NCBI GenBank assembly: GCA_026990595.1
Contig: JALXCZ010000049.1
Coordinates: 39,655 to 103,654 of the forward strand
Reading direction: 5' to 3'
Length of the DNA stretch: 64,000 nucleotides
From: Sulfurovum sp.
GTDB lineage: Bacteria; Campylobacterota; Campylobacteria; Campylobacterales; Sulfurovaceae
The position numbers were made by a program, and so were the translations under genes. This document shows positions 1 to 18,422 of this stretch, piece by piece. Within the stretch, counting starts at the first letter, position 1. Each line of letters starts with the position of its first letter. A model generated the notes under the pieces. The model saw only the letters and a program-made list of their open reading frames with translations, did not search any database and was not told the DNA's origin.

Positions 1-83
1 CAGGGGGAATCATCTCTTCAACTATACTAACGCTTTTGGTTTTACCGGGGTTGTATGTCTTGTTTTTTAAGGAGAAGAAGTAA
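1..83 (+). CDS. C-terminal tail of a heavy-metal efflux RND transporter (partial)
   Basis: Frame 3 is open from the left edge and stops at TAA 81-83. Its 26 visible codons contain GGIISSTILTLLVLPGLY, the hallmark end of the last transmembrane helix of CusA/CzcA-type (HME) RND pumps, followed by a short basic tail (FFKEKK). The family is a proton-driven inner-membrane exporter of heavy metals working with a periplasmic adaptor and an outer-membrane channel. The rest of the gene lies outside the window, so substrate cannot be judged. The assignment rests on this short motif alone. Confidence 0.65.
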   Translation, partial: GGIISSTILTLLVLPGLYVLFFKEKK

Positions 84-280
84 CCAAGACAGACCTCCTT
101 TTTGATTTAACCCAAATTTATACATTAGTATTTCTCGATTAGGGGAAATGCATGTATTTTAGGTTATATCTGCTGTAATAATTTAAGATGAATTGGTGGG
201 AAGGAATGATCACCCTACATACACCCCCTAAAACCCCTTATTATCGTGCTTTCTATAAGGTAATTTTAGATAAAATAGTT

Positions 281-311
281 ACTATTATAAACCTATTAAG
301 GGAGTCTGACC
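281..311 (+). promoter_or_regulatory. Probable gyrB promoter -10 and ribosome binding site
   Basis: An AT-rich stretch with TATTAT/TTATAA around 283-290 precedes the gyrB ATG at 312, and GGGAG at about 300-304 is a well-spaced Shine-Dalgarno. No convincing -35 box is visible, which is common in Campylobacterota promoters. The 84-280 interval holds no recognisable gene. Confidence 0.35.
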
Positions 312-2627
312 ATGGCAGAATATGGAGCGAGTAATATTAAGGTTCTTAAAGGACTTGAAGCAGTAAGAAAAAGACCAGGAATGTACATTGGAGATACCTC
401 TACAAAGGGTCTTCACCACTTGGTCTATGAAGTCGTAGACAACTCAATAGATGAGGCTATGGCAGGCTTCTGTGATACGATCAAAGTGACACTGACCAAA
501 GCAGGTTCTGCCATCATTGAAGATAACGGTCGTGGTATCCCTGTTGCTGAGCACCCAACAGAAAAGATCTCTGCCGCAACAGTGGTAATGACCGTACTTC
601 ATGCCGGTGGTAAATTTGACAAAGACACTTACAAAGTTTCCGGTGGACTTCATGGAGTGGGAGTCTCTGTTGTCAATGCTCTTTCGAAAGATCTTCACCT
701 TACGGTTAACCGTGAAGGGAGTATCTATGAGCAGGACTTTAAAGCAGGTATCCCGCAGGAACCGTTAGCTGCTACAGGAACAACCCGTAAAAAAGGAACC
801 AAGATCGAGTTCTGGCCGGATGATACCATCTTTACAGAAGGCGTCATATTCCAAAAAGAGATCCTTATGAAGCGTTTCAAGGAACTTTGCTACCTTAACC
901 CTCGTATTACCATTGAGTTCAAAGATGAACGTGATGGAACCAAAGAGGCGTATCATTTTGAAGGCGGTATCAAGCAGTTCGTCGAAGATATGAACAACAA
1001 AGAGCCTCTTTCCACTGCTCAATTCTTTCAGGGTAAAGCAGATGATATTGAGATAGACATTGCGCTCATGTATTGTGATGCAGACTCAGAAAAATCACTT
1101 TCATTCGTGAATAACATTAAAACACCTGATGGCGGAACACATGAAGCAGGTTTCAGAGCAGGATTGACACGTTCTATGGCAAGCTACATCGCTAAAAATG
1201 CCAATGCCAAAGAGAAAGGGGTGAAGATCACAGGTGATGACTGTAAAGAGGGGCTGATCGCTATTGTCTCCGTACGAGTACCTGAGCCACAGTTCGAAGG
1301 ACAAACCAAAGGGAAACTCGGTTCATCCTATGTGCGTCCGTTGGTACAGAAATTCTTCTCTGAAAACTTTAACAAATATCTTGAAGAGAATCCTATAGAA
1401 GCTAAAGCGATCATGGCACAGGTATTACTTGCTGCACGTGGTAGAGATGCTGCAAAAAGAGCAAAAGATCTTGTAAAACGTAAAGATTCTATGAGTATCG
1501 GTACGCTTCCAGGTAAACTGGCAGACTGCCAAAGCAAAGACCCTGAAATCTCTGAGATTTACCTAGTGGAAGGGGATTCTGCAGGCGGTTCTGCAAAACA
1601 GGGACGTGACAGAGTATTTCAGGCGATTTTACCTCTTAAAGGTAAAATTCTAAATGTTGAAAAAGCACGTTTGGAAAAGATCCTAAAATCAGACGAGATC
1701 AAGAATATGATCACTGCGCTTGGCTGTGGGATCGGTGAAGAGTTTAACGAAGAGAAACTCCGCTACCACAAGATCATTATTATGACGGATGCCGATGTAG
1801 ATGGTTCCCATATTCAAACACTCCTCATGACCTTCTTCTTTAGATTTTTGCAGCCGGTAATCGAACAAGGCTATCTCTATCTTGCACAGCCACCGCTTTA
1901 CCGGTATAAAAAAGGGAAAAATGAGACCTATCTCAAAGATGATACTGCTCTGAATAACTTCCTTATAGAACATGGTATTGATGCGATAGAAAGCGAAACA
2001 ATGGGACAGGCAGATCTGGTAGATCTCTTTAAACTTGTAGGACATTATAAGATGGCACTCAAAGATCTTGAAAATCGTTTTGCCCTGCCTGAAGTCATCC
2101 GTTATATGATAGAAAATCCTGATATCATTGGTACTTCCAATAAAGCATTGGCAAAAACAATTGAAAAATATATTGCTGCACTGGGGTACAACATCCTTAA
2201 TAAAAACATTACTGAAGAAGAGATCCATCTCTTTGTACAGACGAATGACGGTTTGGAAGAGCTCATTATAGATGAAGTACTCTTTACCAATCCTCAATAC
2301 AATCAAGCCATAGAGTTAAACCAGAGAATCAAGGAACATATTACAGATGAATTTAAAGATAAAGATCTTTTAGAACTCTTCAATCAAATAGAGGGATCTG
2401 CAAAAAAAGGTGCCTATATCCAACGCTATAAAGGTCTTGGTGAGATGAACCCGGAACAGCTTTGGGAAACTACTATGACCCCAGACAACAGAAAACTCCT
2501 TCAAGTCAAAATAGAAGATGTAGAAGAGGCAAGTGATACCTTTACTCTTTTCATGGGTGACGAAGTTGAACCAAGAAGAAACTACATCGAAAGCCATGCT
2601 AAAGATGTAAAACATCTGGATGTTTAA
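312..2627 (+). CDS. gyrB: DNA gyrase subunit B
   Basis: ATPase subunit of the type II topoisomerase that introduces negative supercoils, acting as GyrA2GyrB2. The 771-residue protein is the usual length for Campylobacterota. The GHKL ATPase motifs are visible (EVVDNSIDEA, DNGRGIPV, GGLHGVGVSVVNALS), then the TOPRIM region with EGDSAGGSAKQGRDR and DADVDGSHI, and the C-terminal QRYKGLGEMNPEQLW motif. The ATG has a good GGGAG site. The stop codon TAA overlaps the ATG of the next gene (TAATG), so the downstream GGDEF/EAL-like gene is probably translationally coupled to gyrB. Confidence 0.98.
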   Translation: MAEYGASNIKVLKGLEAVRKRPGMYIGDTSTKGLHHLVYEVVDNSIDEAMAGFCDTIKVTLTKAGSAIIEDNGRGIPVAEHPTEKISAATVVMTVLHAGGKFDKDTYKVSGGLHGVGVSVVNALSKDLHLTVNREGSIYEQDFKAGIPQEPLAATGTTRKKGTKIEFWPDDTIFTEGVIFQKEILMKRFKELCYLNPRITIEFKDERDGTKEAYHFEGGIKQFVEDMNNKEPLSTAQFFQGKADDIEIDIALMYCDADSEKSLSFVNNIKTPDGGTHEAGFRAGLTRSMASYIAKNANAKEKGVKITGDDCKEGLIAIVSVRVPEPQFEGQTKGKLGSSYVRPLVQKFFSENFNKYLEENPIEAKAIMAQVLLAARGRDAAKRAKDLVKRKDSMSIGTLPGKLADCQSKDPEISEIYLVEGDSAGGSAKQGRDRVFQAILPLKGKILNVEKARLEKILKSDEIKNMITALGCGIGEEFNEEKLRYHKIIIMTDADVDGSHIQTLLMTFFFRFLQPVIEQGYLYLAQPPLYRYKKGKNETYLKDDTALNNFLIEHGIDAIESETMGQADLVDLFKLVGHYKMALKDLENRFALPEVIRYMIENPDIIGTSNKALAKTIEKYIAALGYNILNKNITEEEIHLFVQTNDGLEELIIDEVLFTNPQYNQAIELNQRIKEHITDEFKDKDLLELFNQIEGSAKKGAYIQRYKGLGEMNPEQLWETTMTPDNRKLLQVKIEDVEEASDTFTLFMGDEVEPRRNYIESHAKDVKHLDV

Positions 2628-4054
2628 TGTTACTCTCCGAACTGCAAGAGAGGGAACGTCGTTTTAAACTTGCACTTCGGGCAGGTATCCCTTTACTTGT
2701 TCTTATTTTCCTGGTACTCTATGCTCTTTTCTTTCAAGATGAAAACCTCACTCTTACACTGGGCAATAAATTTTTAATTGCCGGTATTGTTTTTATTACG
2801 ATCTACTTTATCTATTTTCTCATCGAACTAAGTGTACAGGAGACACTCATAGACCAGACCACCCAGGGCTTTAACCAAAAAGCATTTATATATAAACTGA
2901 AACACTACAAACCCAAATCTTTAGTACTCTTGACCATTGACAATCTATCAACACTCAATGAACATTACAGTATTGAACAGATTGATCTTCTTCTCTATAC
3001 CATGGTGCATAAATTGAACCTTGTTTTTAAACAGCATGGATTAGAAAATGTTTTCATCGGTAGACTCTATGGTGCAGAGTTCGTTATCGCCCTGAATGAG
3101 GAGAATGAACAGATCCAGTCGATCATGCAAAAATATATTGCAGAGAACAAAATAATTAATGATATAGAAGTAGATTATAAATTTTCTATTGTAACCCATA
3201 CCGGTGAAGATTTTGAAAAGATCATTTTACAGCTTAAAGATATTATTGCTGCACAGGAAAAAGATACTTCCGGATCTCAAGAAGCAAACTTCATTAAAAA
3301 TGCTGAAGAGATCTCTCAAGTTGAATCCAATATCATTACAGCCTTAAAAGAAGAAAAACTTCTCCTCTCCTTCAGACCTTTGCTTAATACAAAAAACAAC
3401 CAGATCGATATTTATGAAATATCTGCCAAACTCAAGTCAGAAACTATAGGAGATATCCTTCCCAGAGTCTACCTTCCTATAATTAACCGTTTAGGCTTAG
3501 GCAGAGAGTATGACTTCATTTTATTTAAACATGTAGTAGATCTTCTCCCTCTGGTAGATGAGACTATTGCTTTTACATTCAATCTCTCTCCTTTTTCTTT
3601 AAGAGATAAAACTTTTCAGGATAAATTTTTTGCCTACCTGAAAGAAAAAAATATTGATCCTTCACGTTTGATCATAGAACTTTATGAGAGAAAAGCACAC
3701 CATAATCTCAGCAGCTATCTTAAGACACTCAACAGTTTCAGATCCAAAGGGATACGAATTGCCATTGATAACTTTGGTTCTTCCAATGCCTCCATGGAAT
3801 ATATGAAACATTTTAAGTTTGATCTTGTGCAGTTTGACAGAGACTATGTCACAAAACTTGATGATACGAATACCTATGCCATGCTGACTTCTTTGGTCAA
3901 AATGTCAAAAGATCTACATATTACTACTGTAGCAAAATGGGTAGACAACGAGTCACAAAAAAAGAAACTTAAAGCACTTGGAATCGACTACCTGCAAGGG
4001 TTTGGTATTGCTAAACCTATTGCAGAAAAAACACTTATAGACAAATATAATTAA
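2627..4054 (+). CDS. Membrane protein with degenerate GGDEF and EAL domains
   Basis: 475 residues: two N-terminal membrane helices (about 20-36 and 48-67), a diverged GGDEF domain (about 75-215; GRLYGAEFVIAL replaces the RxGGDEF signature) and a C-terminal EAL-like domain (about 235-475). The EAL signature reads ISAKL, the DDFG loop reads IDNFGSSNASMEYM and the KxD loop reads VQFD, so several metal and catalytic residues of c-di-GMP phosphodiesterases are missing. By family knowledge it should be enzymatically inactive and may be a c-di-GMP or protein-binding sensor; that role is inferred. The ATG overlaps the gyrB stop codon. Confidence 0.85.
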   Translation: MLLSELQERERRFKLALRAGIPLLVLIFLVLYALFFQDENLTLTLGNKFLIAGIVFITIYFIYFLIELSVQETLIDQTTQGFNQKAFIYKLKHYKPKSLVLLTIDNLSTLNEHYSIEQIDLLLYTMVHKLNLVFKQHGLENVFIGRLYGAEFVIALNEENEQIQSIMQKYIAENKIINDIEVDYKFSIVTHTGEDFEKIILQLKDIIAAQEKDTSGSQEANFIKNAEEISQVESNIITALKEEKLLLSFRPLLNTKNNQIDIYEISAKLKSETIGDILPRVYLPIINRLGLGREYDFILFKHVVDLLPLVDETIAFTFNLSPFSLRDKTFQDKFFAYLKEKNIDPSRLIIELYERKAHHNLSSYLKTLNSFRSKGIRIAIDNFGSSNASMEYMKHFKFDLVQFDRDYVTKLDDTNTYAMLTSLVKMSKDLHITTVAKWVDNESQKKKLKALGIDYLQGFGIAKPIAEKTLIDKYN

Positions 4055-4063
4055 AGGATAGAA

Positions 4064-4450
4064 ATGAAATACGGTGAAAAAGAGATACAAGAATTTGATA
4101 TAAATGCCAAAGAGAACTTCTGGCCAAATGAACATGAAAAGAATTATACAATCAATATTGAACTTCCGGAGTTCATGTGCCTCTGCCCACGTTCAGGTTA
4201 CCCTGACTTTGCAACATTGAAACTCTCTTATGTTCCAAACAAAAGAGTTATAGAACTCAAAGCGCTGAAACTATACATTAATTCATTTATGTATAGACAT
4301 ATCTCTCATGAAAATTCTGCCAATGAGATCTATGATACACTCTACAGTAAACTGGAACCGAGATCTATGAAATTAATTGCTGATTTCAATCCAAGAGGAA
4401 ATGTACATACTGTTATAGAAATAGATAGTACAGATAGTACAAAAAACTAA
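4064..4450 (+). CDS. queF: NADPH-dependent 7-cyano-7-deazaguanine reductase
   Basis: Converts preQ0 to preQ1 in queuosine biosynthesis, the only known nitrile-to-amine enzymatic reduction. 128 residues fits the short unimodular QueF class. The conserved LPEFMCLCPRSGYPDFATL stretch contains the thioimide-forming cysteine, FMYRHISHEN holds the substrate-binding glutamate, and NPRGNVHTVIEI is the family ending. It starts 9 bases after the preceding stop with an AAGGATAG ribosome binding site, so it probably shares the gyrB transcript. Confidence 0.96.
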   Translation: MKYGEKEIQEFDINAKENFWPNEHEKNYTINIELPEFMCLCPRSGYPDFATLKLSYVPNKRVIELKALKLYINSFMYRHISHENSANEIYDTLYSKLEPRSMKLIADFNPRGNVHTVIEIDSTDSTKN

Positions 4451-4467
4451 ACTTCACCATTTGAAAT

Positions 4468-4492
4468 AAAATATGACAATATGTCATATTTT
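4468..4492. promoter_or_regulatory. Perfect 11-bp inverted repeat, candidate operator of the small CI-type regulator
   Basis: AAAATATGACA and TGTCATATTTT flank a 3-base centre (ATA). It lies about 20 bases upstream of a TATTAT -10-like sequence (near 4513) in front of the HTH gene at 4550, so it would overlap the -35 region. A near copy, TATGACA-ATT-TGACATA, lies in front of the related S24 repressor (33877-33893). Confidence 0.55.
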
Positions 4493-4549
4493 CAACCTCC
4501 TCTCTAAAAATCTATTATTATATCACCAGACTAACTACCAAGGATAATA

Positions 4550-4786
4550 ATGATAGATTTTAATAACGTGATGCAAAGAATAAAAAAAATTCTTTCTATT
4601 CAAACCAAAAAAGAGAAAATTCTGGATAAAGATATTGCATTGGCACTTGGTCTTGATCCCCAATACTATGCAGTGATCAAAAAACGTAAAAAAATTCCTT
4701 TTGAATCCATTGCACACTTTTCCCACTCCCATAAACTAAATATGAATTGGATACTTTTAGCCCAAAAACCTCAATATTTGACCTAA
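4550..4786 (+). CDS. Small CI-repressor-type helix-turn-helix protein
   Basis: 78 residues made only of a phage CI-type N-terminal helix-turn-helix domain: DKDIALALGLDPQYYAVIKK is the HTH core and KLNMNWILLAQKP is the domain end. The same pattern (DKDVADVLGI..., KKISVNWLFF) opens the S24 repressor at 33169-33822, but here there is no peptidase domain. It is probably a DNA-binding regulator that may act through the palindrome at 4468-4492; target genes are unknown. The start has an AAGGATAATA ribosome binding site. Full-length small protein, not an obvious truncation. Confidence 0.75.
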   Translation: MIDFNNVMQRIKKILSIQTKKEKILDKDIALALGLDPQYYAVIKKRKKIPFESIAHFSHSHKLNMNWILLAQKPQYLT

Positions 4787-4840
4787 AAGAATTTTATAGC
4801 TATAATTAATGGCTACAAATTCATAAATAAAGGAAGAAGA

Positions 4841-5182
4841 ATGAGCAAAAGAGATGAAAAAATAGAGCACTATACTGCCGAAGCCAAAAAGCTTGGTTTA
4901 AACGTATCTGCTGACCTTATTGCAAAAGTCACTGCAGGGCTGGGACCGTCTATTTATAAAAAAGACAGTGAGACAGTATCATGTTCTCAAGCTTCAGAAC
5001 TTGAAACAGTCAAAAAGAATTTCTTACAGAAAAAGCTTGGTTTGGCTGCAGATGATGCTAAACTTGATGCTGCTATTAAAAAAGTATGTGAAGCGATGGG
5101 TACATCGAACAGAAACAAATACAGAGCCCTTTTTTATGCAATGCTTGCCAAAGAGTTCAAAAAAGAATCTGTTTACGCATAA
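4841..5182 (+). CDS. DUF2853 family protein
   Basis: 113-residue soluble, mostly helical protein matching the DUF2853 pattern: MSKRDEKIEHYTAEAKKLGL at the start, KVTAGLGPSIYKKDSETV in the middle, and SNRNKYRALFYAMLAKEF near the end. The family has no established function. It has its own promoter-like TATAAT (about 4806) and a strong AAGGAAGAAG ribosome binding site. It converges on the hypothetical gene at 5198, with a small hairpin (5199-5221) at the junction. Confidence 0.85.
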   Translation: MSKRDEKIEHYTAEAKKLGLNVSADLIAKVTAGLGPSIYKKDSETVSCSQASELETVKKNFLQKKLGLAADDAKLDAAIKKVCEAMGTSNRNKYRALFYAMLAKEFKKESVYA

Positions 5183-5197
5183 GAAATTAAAGAAGAT

Positions 5198-5563
5198 TTA
5201 TATCCTGATAAAGAGGATATATCTCTTCTGCTGATCATTTTTACCAAACCCTACAATCTCCATATCTTTATATTGAATATTCACATCCATTCTAAGCTCA
5301 TACATCATTCTATCCATGTCAGATATCAACAAAGAGGGAATAATCTCTCCTATGGTCAGTTCTGACTCACTACCATCCATTTTAAAGATCAATTGTCTTT
5401 TCTGCTCATCCAAAACAGTAGTATTTAAAGGTGCTTCTCCGGCATAGATCAGTTTCTCGCTATCATTTTCATCCGCTTTCAACAATCCAGCAGTCACCAG
5501 ATACTCCTCATGATTCCCTATCTGCTCACGCACATCTTCTATGAGATCTATGATGAATTTCAT
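5198..5563 (-). CDS. Hypothetical protein, 121 residues
   Basis: I do not recognise this family. The protein is acidic and soluble with no membrane segment or signal peptide. It starts MKFIIDLIEDVREQIGNHEE and has a beta-rich second half (KRQLIFKMDGSESELTIGEI, then ending KRYILFIRI). The ATG is preceded by AAGGAAC and the frame has sensible codon use, so it is probably real. It ends inside a hairpin (5199-5206 pairing with 5214-5221) shared with the end of the convergent DUF2853 gene. Confidence 0.7.
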   Translation of the reverse strand: MKFIIDLIEDVREQIGNHEEYLVTAGLLKADENDSEKLIYAGEAPLNTTVLDEQKRQLIFKMDGSESELTIGEIIPSLLISDMDRMMYELRMDVNIQYKDMEIVGFGKNDQQKRYILFIRI

Positions 5564-5675
5564 TTTGTTCCTTTAATTCTTAAAAATACTATTATATGCT
5601 AATTTGAAATTAGAATAGAGTAATATTTAATACTTCCGAAATAATTAAGATTTTTTTGAACTATGCTTAGATTTA

Positions 5676-5802
5676 AAATAGTTTTAGGTTTCGTAGTAGT
5701 TTGCTGTAGATTTGAAGGTTGTGCTGAAGGAGTGTACGTCAGTACATGACTGAACGCACTCCTTCAAAGATGCAGTGAAATACTGCGAAAGATTAACTAT
5801 TT
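5676..5802. repeat. Long imperfect inverted repeat at the end of fusA
   Basis: The left arm at 5689-5718 (TTTCGTAGTAG...TTTGAAGG) pairs with 5761-5790 (CCTTCAAAG...GCGAAA) over 30 bases with about 22 matches and several G-U compatible changes. The symmetry extends outward to AAATAGTT (5676-5683) and AACTATTT (5795-5802), which covers the fusA stop codon. A nested pair, GAAGGAGTG (5726-5734) and CACTCCTTC (5757-5765), competes for the same CCTTC. On the minus transcript this would fold directly after fusA and could act as terminator or 3'-end stabiliser; a mobile repeat is equally possible. Confidence 0.6.
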
Positions 5803-7883
5803 CGTTTTTCTATGATTTCTTTTGCTACATTCTGCGGCACTTCTTCATAGTGGTCAAACTCCATCGCATACGTTGCACGACCCTGGGTCATTGAACGCAG
5901 GTCAGTTGAATAACCGAACATTTCTGAAAGTGGTACAAAAGCATTCACGATCTTGTTACCTGCTCTGTCATCCATACCAGATACTTGACCACGTCTTTTG
6001 GCAACATCACCAATAACATCTCCCATGTAATCTTCTGGCACTTCAACTTCAACTTTCATCATTGGCTCAAGGATCACCGGATTTGCTTCTCTGGCACCTT
6101 CACGGAATCCCATAGAACCGGCAAGTTTAAATGCCATTTCAGAGGAGTCAACATCATGGTAAGAACCATCATAAAGTGTTACTTTTATATCTTCAACAGG
6201 GTAACCCGCTTGAATACCTCTTTGCATTGCTTCTTGAATACCTTTGTTAACCGGCTGAATGAATTCTTTTGGAATAACCCCACCTTTAACTTCGTCCACG
6301 AACTCATAACCAAATCCTGGCTCTTGTGGCTCGATTCTAAGGTAAACATGACCAAATTGTCCACGACCACCAGACTGTTTTGCATACTTATATTCTTTAT
6401 TCACTGCTTTTCTGATCGTTTCGCGGTAAGCAACTTGTGGTGCACCGACTTCAGCTTCAACTTTAAATTCTCTTTTCATTCTATCTACAAGAATTTCTAG
6501 GTGAAGTTCACCCATTCCTGAAATAATAGTTTGACCAGACTCTTCATCAGTAGCCACACGGAAAGATGGATCTTCAGCTGCTAGTTTACCCAGTGCAAGT
6601 CCCATTTTTTCCTGGTCGGCTTTTGTTTTAGGTTCAACGGCTACAGAAATAACCGGATCCGGGAAATCCATTCTTTCAAGCACTACTTTATCTTTGTCTG
6701 AACATAGGGTATCACCTGTGGTTGTGTTTTTAAGACCAACAACCGCACCGATCTCACCAGCATAGATTTCAGAAATTTCTTCACGTTTGATCGCGTGCAT
6801 TTTCATGATACGACCAATACGCTCTTTTTTCTCTTTAGTAGAGTTAAGTACGTAAGAACCAGACTCCAAAGAACCACGGTATACACGGATAAATGTCAAT
6901 TGTCCAACAAATGGATCTGTCATAATCTTAAATGCCAATGATGCAAATTCACCGTCATCTGTAGATTCAACAATTACTTCTTTGTCCTCATCATCCATTT
7001 CAGTACCTTTAATAGCAGGTGCTTCAACTGGAGATGGGAGGTAGGCAACAACAGCATCAAGTAAAGTCTGAACACCTTTGTTTTTAAACGCAGTACCTGG
7101 GAGCATTGGTACTACATGCATACCGATACATGCTGCTTTGATACCAGCAACAATCTCATCTTCAGTAAGTTCTTCACCTTCCATATATTTTTCCATAAGT
7201 GCTTCGTTACCATCCACTTCAGAGATACCTTCAATAAGTTTTTCTCTCCACTCATCAGCTTGCTCTTGAAGTTCAGCACGGATTGGCTGTACATGGTAGT
7301 TAGAACCCATTTCTGCATCTTGATCCCATACAACTTCTTGCATTTTTACTAAGTCAACAACACCTTCGAAATTTTCTTCAGCACCTATTGGAAGTTGGAT
7401 CACAAGCGGATTCCCTTTAAGTCTGTCTCTAATTTGTCTTTCAACTTCTAAGAAATCAGCACCTGTTCTGTCCATTTTGTTAACAAATACAAGTGAAGGT
7501 ACACCATAACGGTTTCTCTGTCTCCATACTGTCTCTGATTGTGGTTGAACTCCACCTACAGCACAGAATACAGATACAGCACCATCAAGAACTCTCATTG
7601 AACGCTCAACTTCAATAGTAAAGTCAACGTGACCCGGAGTGTCAATAATGTTAATTTGTTTACCTAACCACTCACAGGTTGTCGCAGCAGAAGTAATAGT
7701 AATACCACGTTCTTGCTCTTGCTCCATCCAGTCCATAGTTGCAGCACCATCGTGAACTTCACCGATTTTATGCTCAACACCTGTATAGAAGAGAATTCTT
7801 TCAGTTGTTGTTGTCTTACCTGCATCAATGTGTGCAGCAATACCGATGTTTCTTACATCTTCAAGTTTATGCGTTCTTGCCAT
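5793..7883 (-). CDS. fusA: Elongation factor G
   Basis: Ribosomal translocase GTPase, 696 residues, the standard bacterial length. The GTPase motifs are intact: AHIDAGKTT at residues 17-25, DTPGHVDF and [10 protein letters not shown]. Domain IV-V features such as [15 protein letters not shown] and [22 protein letters not shown] sequence ([20 protein letters not shown]) complete it. It is the last gene of the rpsL-rpsG-fusA (str) operon, 11 bases after rpsG. tuf is not in this operon but lies 14 kb away near the tRNA cluster. Confidence 0.98.
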   Translation of the reverse strand: MARTHKLEDVRNIGIAAHIDAGKTTTTERILFYTGVEHKIGEVHDGAATMDWMEQEQERGITITSAATTCEWLGKQINIIDTPGHVDFTIEVERSMRVLDGAVSVFCAVGGVQPQSETVWRQRNRYGVPSLVFVNKMDRTGADFLEVERQIRDRLKGNPLVIQLPIGAEENFEGVVDLVKMQEVVWDQDAEMGSNYHVQPIRAELQEQADEWREKLIEGISEVDGNEALMEKYMEGEELTEDEIVAGIKAACIGMHVVPMLPGTAFKNKGVQTLLDAVVAYLPSPVEAPAIKGTEMDDEDKEVIVESTDDGEFASLAFKIMTDPFVGQLTFIRVYRGSLESGSYVLNSTKEKKERIGRIMKMHAIKREEISEIYAGEIGAVVGLKNTTTGDTLCSDKDKVVLERMDFPDPVISVAVEPKTKADQEKMGLALGKLAAEDPSFRVATDEESGQTIISGMGELHLEILVDRMKREFKVEAEVGAPQVAYRETIRKAVNKEYKYAKQSGGRGQFGHVYLRIEPQEPGFGYEFVDEVKGGVIPKEFIQPVNKGIQEAMQRGIQAGYPVEDIKVTLYDGSYHDVDSSEMAFKLAGSMGFREGAREANPVILEPMMKVEVEVPEDYMGDVIGDVAKRRGQVSGMDDRAGNKIVNAFVPLSEMFGYSTDLRSMTQGRATYAMEFDHYEEVPQNVAKEIIEKRNS

Positions 7884-7894
7884 GACTTAGTCCC

Positions 7895-8386
<492 letters not shown>

Positions 8387-8503
8387 TTACTCAAAAATTT
8401 TAAATAAATTTCTGTTATTGCTTCTCAGTTTTTTAACTGATACTCAATGTTATTTAGCTCTCATTTATATAAAAGCGTCTCTGCTGTTTTTATTTCTTAG
8501 GTT

Positions 8504-8878
8504 CTATTTTTTTGGTTTCTTGGTACCATATTTAGAACGTGCAACAGTTCTACCAGTTACTCCTGACGCATCCAATGCACCACGAACGATGTGATATTTC
8601 ACACCAGGTAAATCTTTAATTCTTCCCCCACGTACAAGTACAATAGAGTGCTCTTGAAGGTTGTGACCTTCACCACCGATGTATGAGATTACTTCAAATC
8701 CTGATGTTAATCTAACTTTTGCAACTTTTCTCAAAGCTGAGTTAGGTTTCTTTGGAGTTGTTGTGTAAACTCTAGTACATACGCCTCTTCTTTGAGGACA
8801 TTTTACGAGTGCAGGTGATTTTGATTTTTTCACTTGCTTTTTACGTTCTTTACGAATCAATTGGTTAATTGTAGGCAA
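8504..8878 (-). CDS. rpsL: 30S ribosomal protein S12
   Basis: Decoding-centre ribosomal protein, 124 residues. The two loops altered in streptomycin-resistant mutants are present and look wild type: [18 protein letters not shown] and [15 protein letters not shown], each with the usual lysine. It is first in the str operon and is separated from rpoC by about 200 bases that carry a promoter (8983-8988) and hairpins, so the operon can be transcribed independently of rpoBC. Confidence 0.98.
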   Translation of the reverse strand: MPTINQLIRKERKKQVKKSKSPALVKCPQRRGVCTRVYTTTPKKPNSALRKVAKVRLTSGFEVISYIGGEGHNLQEHSIVLVRGGRIKDLPGVKYHIVRGALDASGVTGRTVARSKYGTKKPKK

Positions 8879-8957
8879 ATCGTTTCCTTTCTGGTTAGTT
8901 TGAATTGAATCTGGTTTTTACACCATATATAAAGACTCGGAAAGTCCTTAAATAGAG

Positions 8958-8988
8958 TGTCTATAGACAAAAATGGAGGCATATTATA
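8958..8988 (-). promoter_or_regulatory. Promoter of the rpsL-rpsG-fusA operon
   Basis: On the minus strand a perfect TATAAT (8983-8988) follows an AT-rich upstream tract, giving a leader of about 100 bases to the rpsL ATG. A perfect 12-base palindrome TGTCTATAGACA (8958-8969) lies just downstream of the predicted start point and could be a regulator site or short leader hairpin. No good -35 is visible. Confidence 0.55.
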
Positions 8989-9012
8989 TCGAAAAATTCT
9001 TGATTTATTCTT

Positions 9013-9076
9013 ATGGTAACGAGAGGTACCATAGAGCCGATCAAATCGACCCTTTGATATATGGAGGCTTTTAATT
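9013..9076 (-). terminator. Paired hairpins after rpoC
   Basis: Downstream of the rpoC stop (9086) the minus-strand RNA can form AGCC...GGCT with an inner CAAA/TTTG pairing (about 9034-9072), and then TATGGTA...TACCATA (9013-9034). They lack a long U-tract, so they are only a possible terminator or processing signal separating rpoBC from the str operon. Confidence 0.4.
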
Positions 9077-9085
9077 AAGTATCAA

Positions 9086-17849
<8,764 letters not shown>

Positions 17850-17923
17850 TTAGATACACAAAGAAACTATTAGAGGAGGGTATGAAAATGTCTCCGAATA
17901 GCTTTTAACTATATCTGCGTAGG

Positions 17924-17952
17924 TTGAGACCGGATAAAGTATCCAATCTCAA
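17924..17952 (-). promoter_or_regulatory. Hairpin in the rplL-rpoB spacer
   Basis: TTGAGA and TCTCAA (17924-17929 and 17947-17952) enclose an inner GGAT/ATCC pairing with a small loop, just downstream of rplL on the minus strand. In other bacteria this spacer carries an attenuator or RNase III site that lowers rpoBC relative to L7/L12; the position fits, the function is inferred. There is no strong U-tract. Confidence 0.45.
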
Positions 17953-17965
17953 TAAGTCCTTAGAC

Positions 17966-18340
17966 TTATTTAAGCTCACACTTAGCGCCAGCTTCTTCGA
18001 TCTGTTTTTTGAACTCTTCTGCTTCTTCTTTAGAACAAGCTTCTTTAAGTACTGAAGGTACTTCTTCAACTGCAGCTTTTGCTTCTTTAAGTCCAAGACC
18101 TGTGATCGCTCTTACTACTTTAATCGCGTTGATCTTTTTATCTCCTGCATCTGTAAGAACTACGTCAAACTCAGTTTGCGCTTCAGCAGCTTCACCACCA
18201 GCAGCAGCTCCACCAGCAGCTACTACTGTAGCTTGTGCAGATACGCCAAATTTCTCTTCAAATTCTTTTACAAGCTCAGAAAGCTCAAGTACTGACATGT
18301 TTGAGATAAACTCAAGAACATCTTCTTTAGTTGTTGCCAT
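17966..18340 (-). CDS. rplL: 50S ribosomal protein L7/L12
   Basis: Flexible stalk protein that recruits the translational GTPases EF-Tu and EF-G. 124 residues: N-terminal dimerisation helices ([20 protein letters not shown]), an alanine/glycine-rich hinge (about 40-52), and the factor-binding domain with [15 protein letters not shown]. It follows rplJ by 82 bases, and a terminator-like hairpin (18400-18415) lies between them. Confidence 0.97.
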   Translation of the reverse strand: MATTKEDVLEFISNMSVLELSELVKEFEEKFGVSAQATVVAAGGAAAGGEAAEAQTEFDVVLTDAGDKKINAIKVVRAITGLGLKEAKAAVEEVPSVLKEACSKEEAEEFKKQIEEAGAKCELK

Positions 18341-18399
18341 AATTAATCCTTAAAATTATTATTCAAATTAGTTGAAACGCTTTCGCCTTTCAAATTAAA

Positions 18400-18415
18400 A
18401 GAGCCTCGTGGCTCT
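18400..18415 (-). terminator. Terminator-like hairpin between rplJ and rplL
   Basis: On the minus strand AGAGCC-ACGA-GGCTCT is followed by TTTTAATTT, a compact GC-containing stem with a partial U-tract 8 bases after the rplJ stop. Unusual in a place where read-through into rplL is required, so it may be a partial terminator, an attenuator or a processing site. Confidence 0.5.
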
Positions 18416-18422
18416 CACCACA

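Noticed and set aside
1689..2306. 205-residue open frame on the minus strand inside gyrB
   Set aside because: It is antisense to conserved GyrB coding sequence, has no ribosome binding site or recognisable domain, and its composition follows from the sense codons.
5985..6500. 171-residue open frame on the plus strand inside fusA
   Set aside because: Antisense to intact EF-G; rich in phenylalanine, histidine and cysteine as expected of reversed conserved codons.
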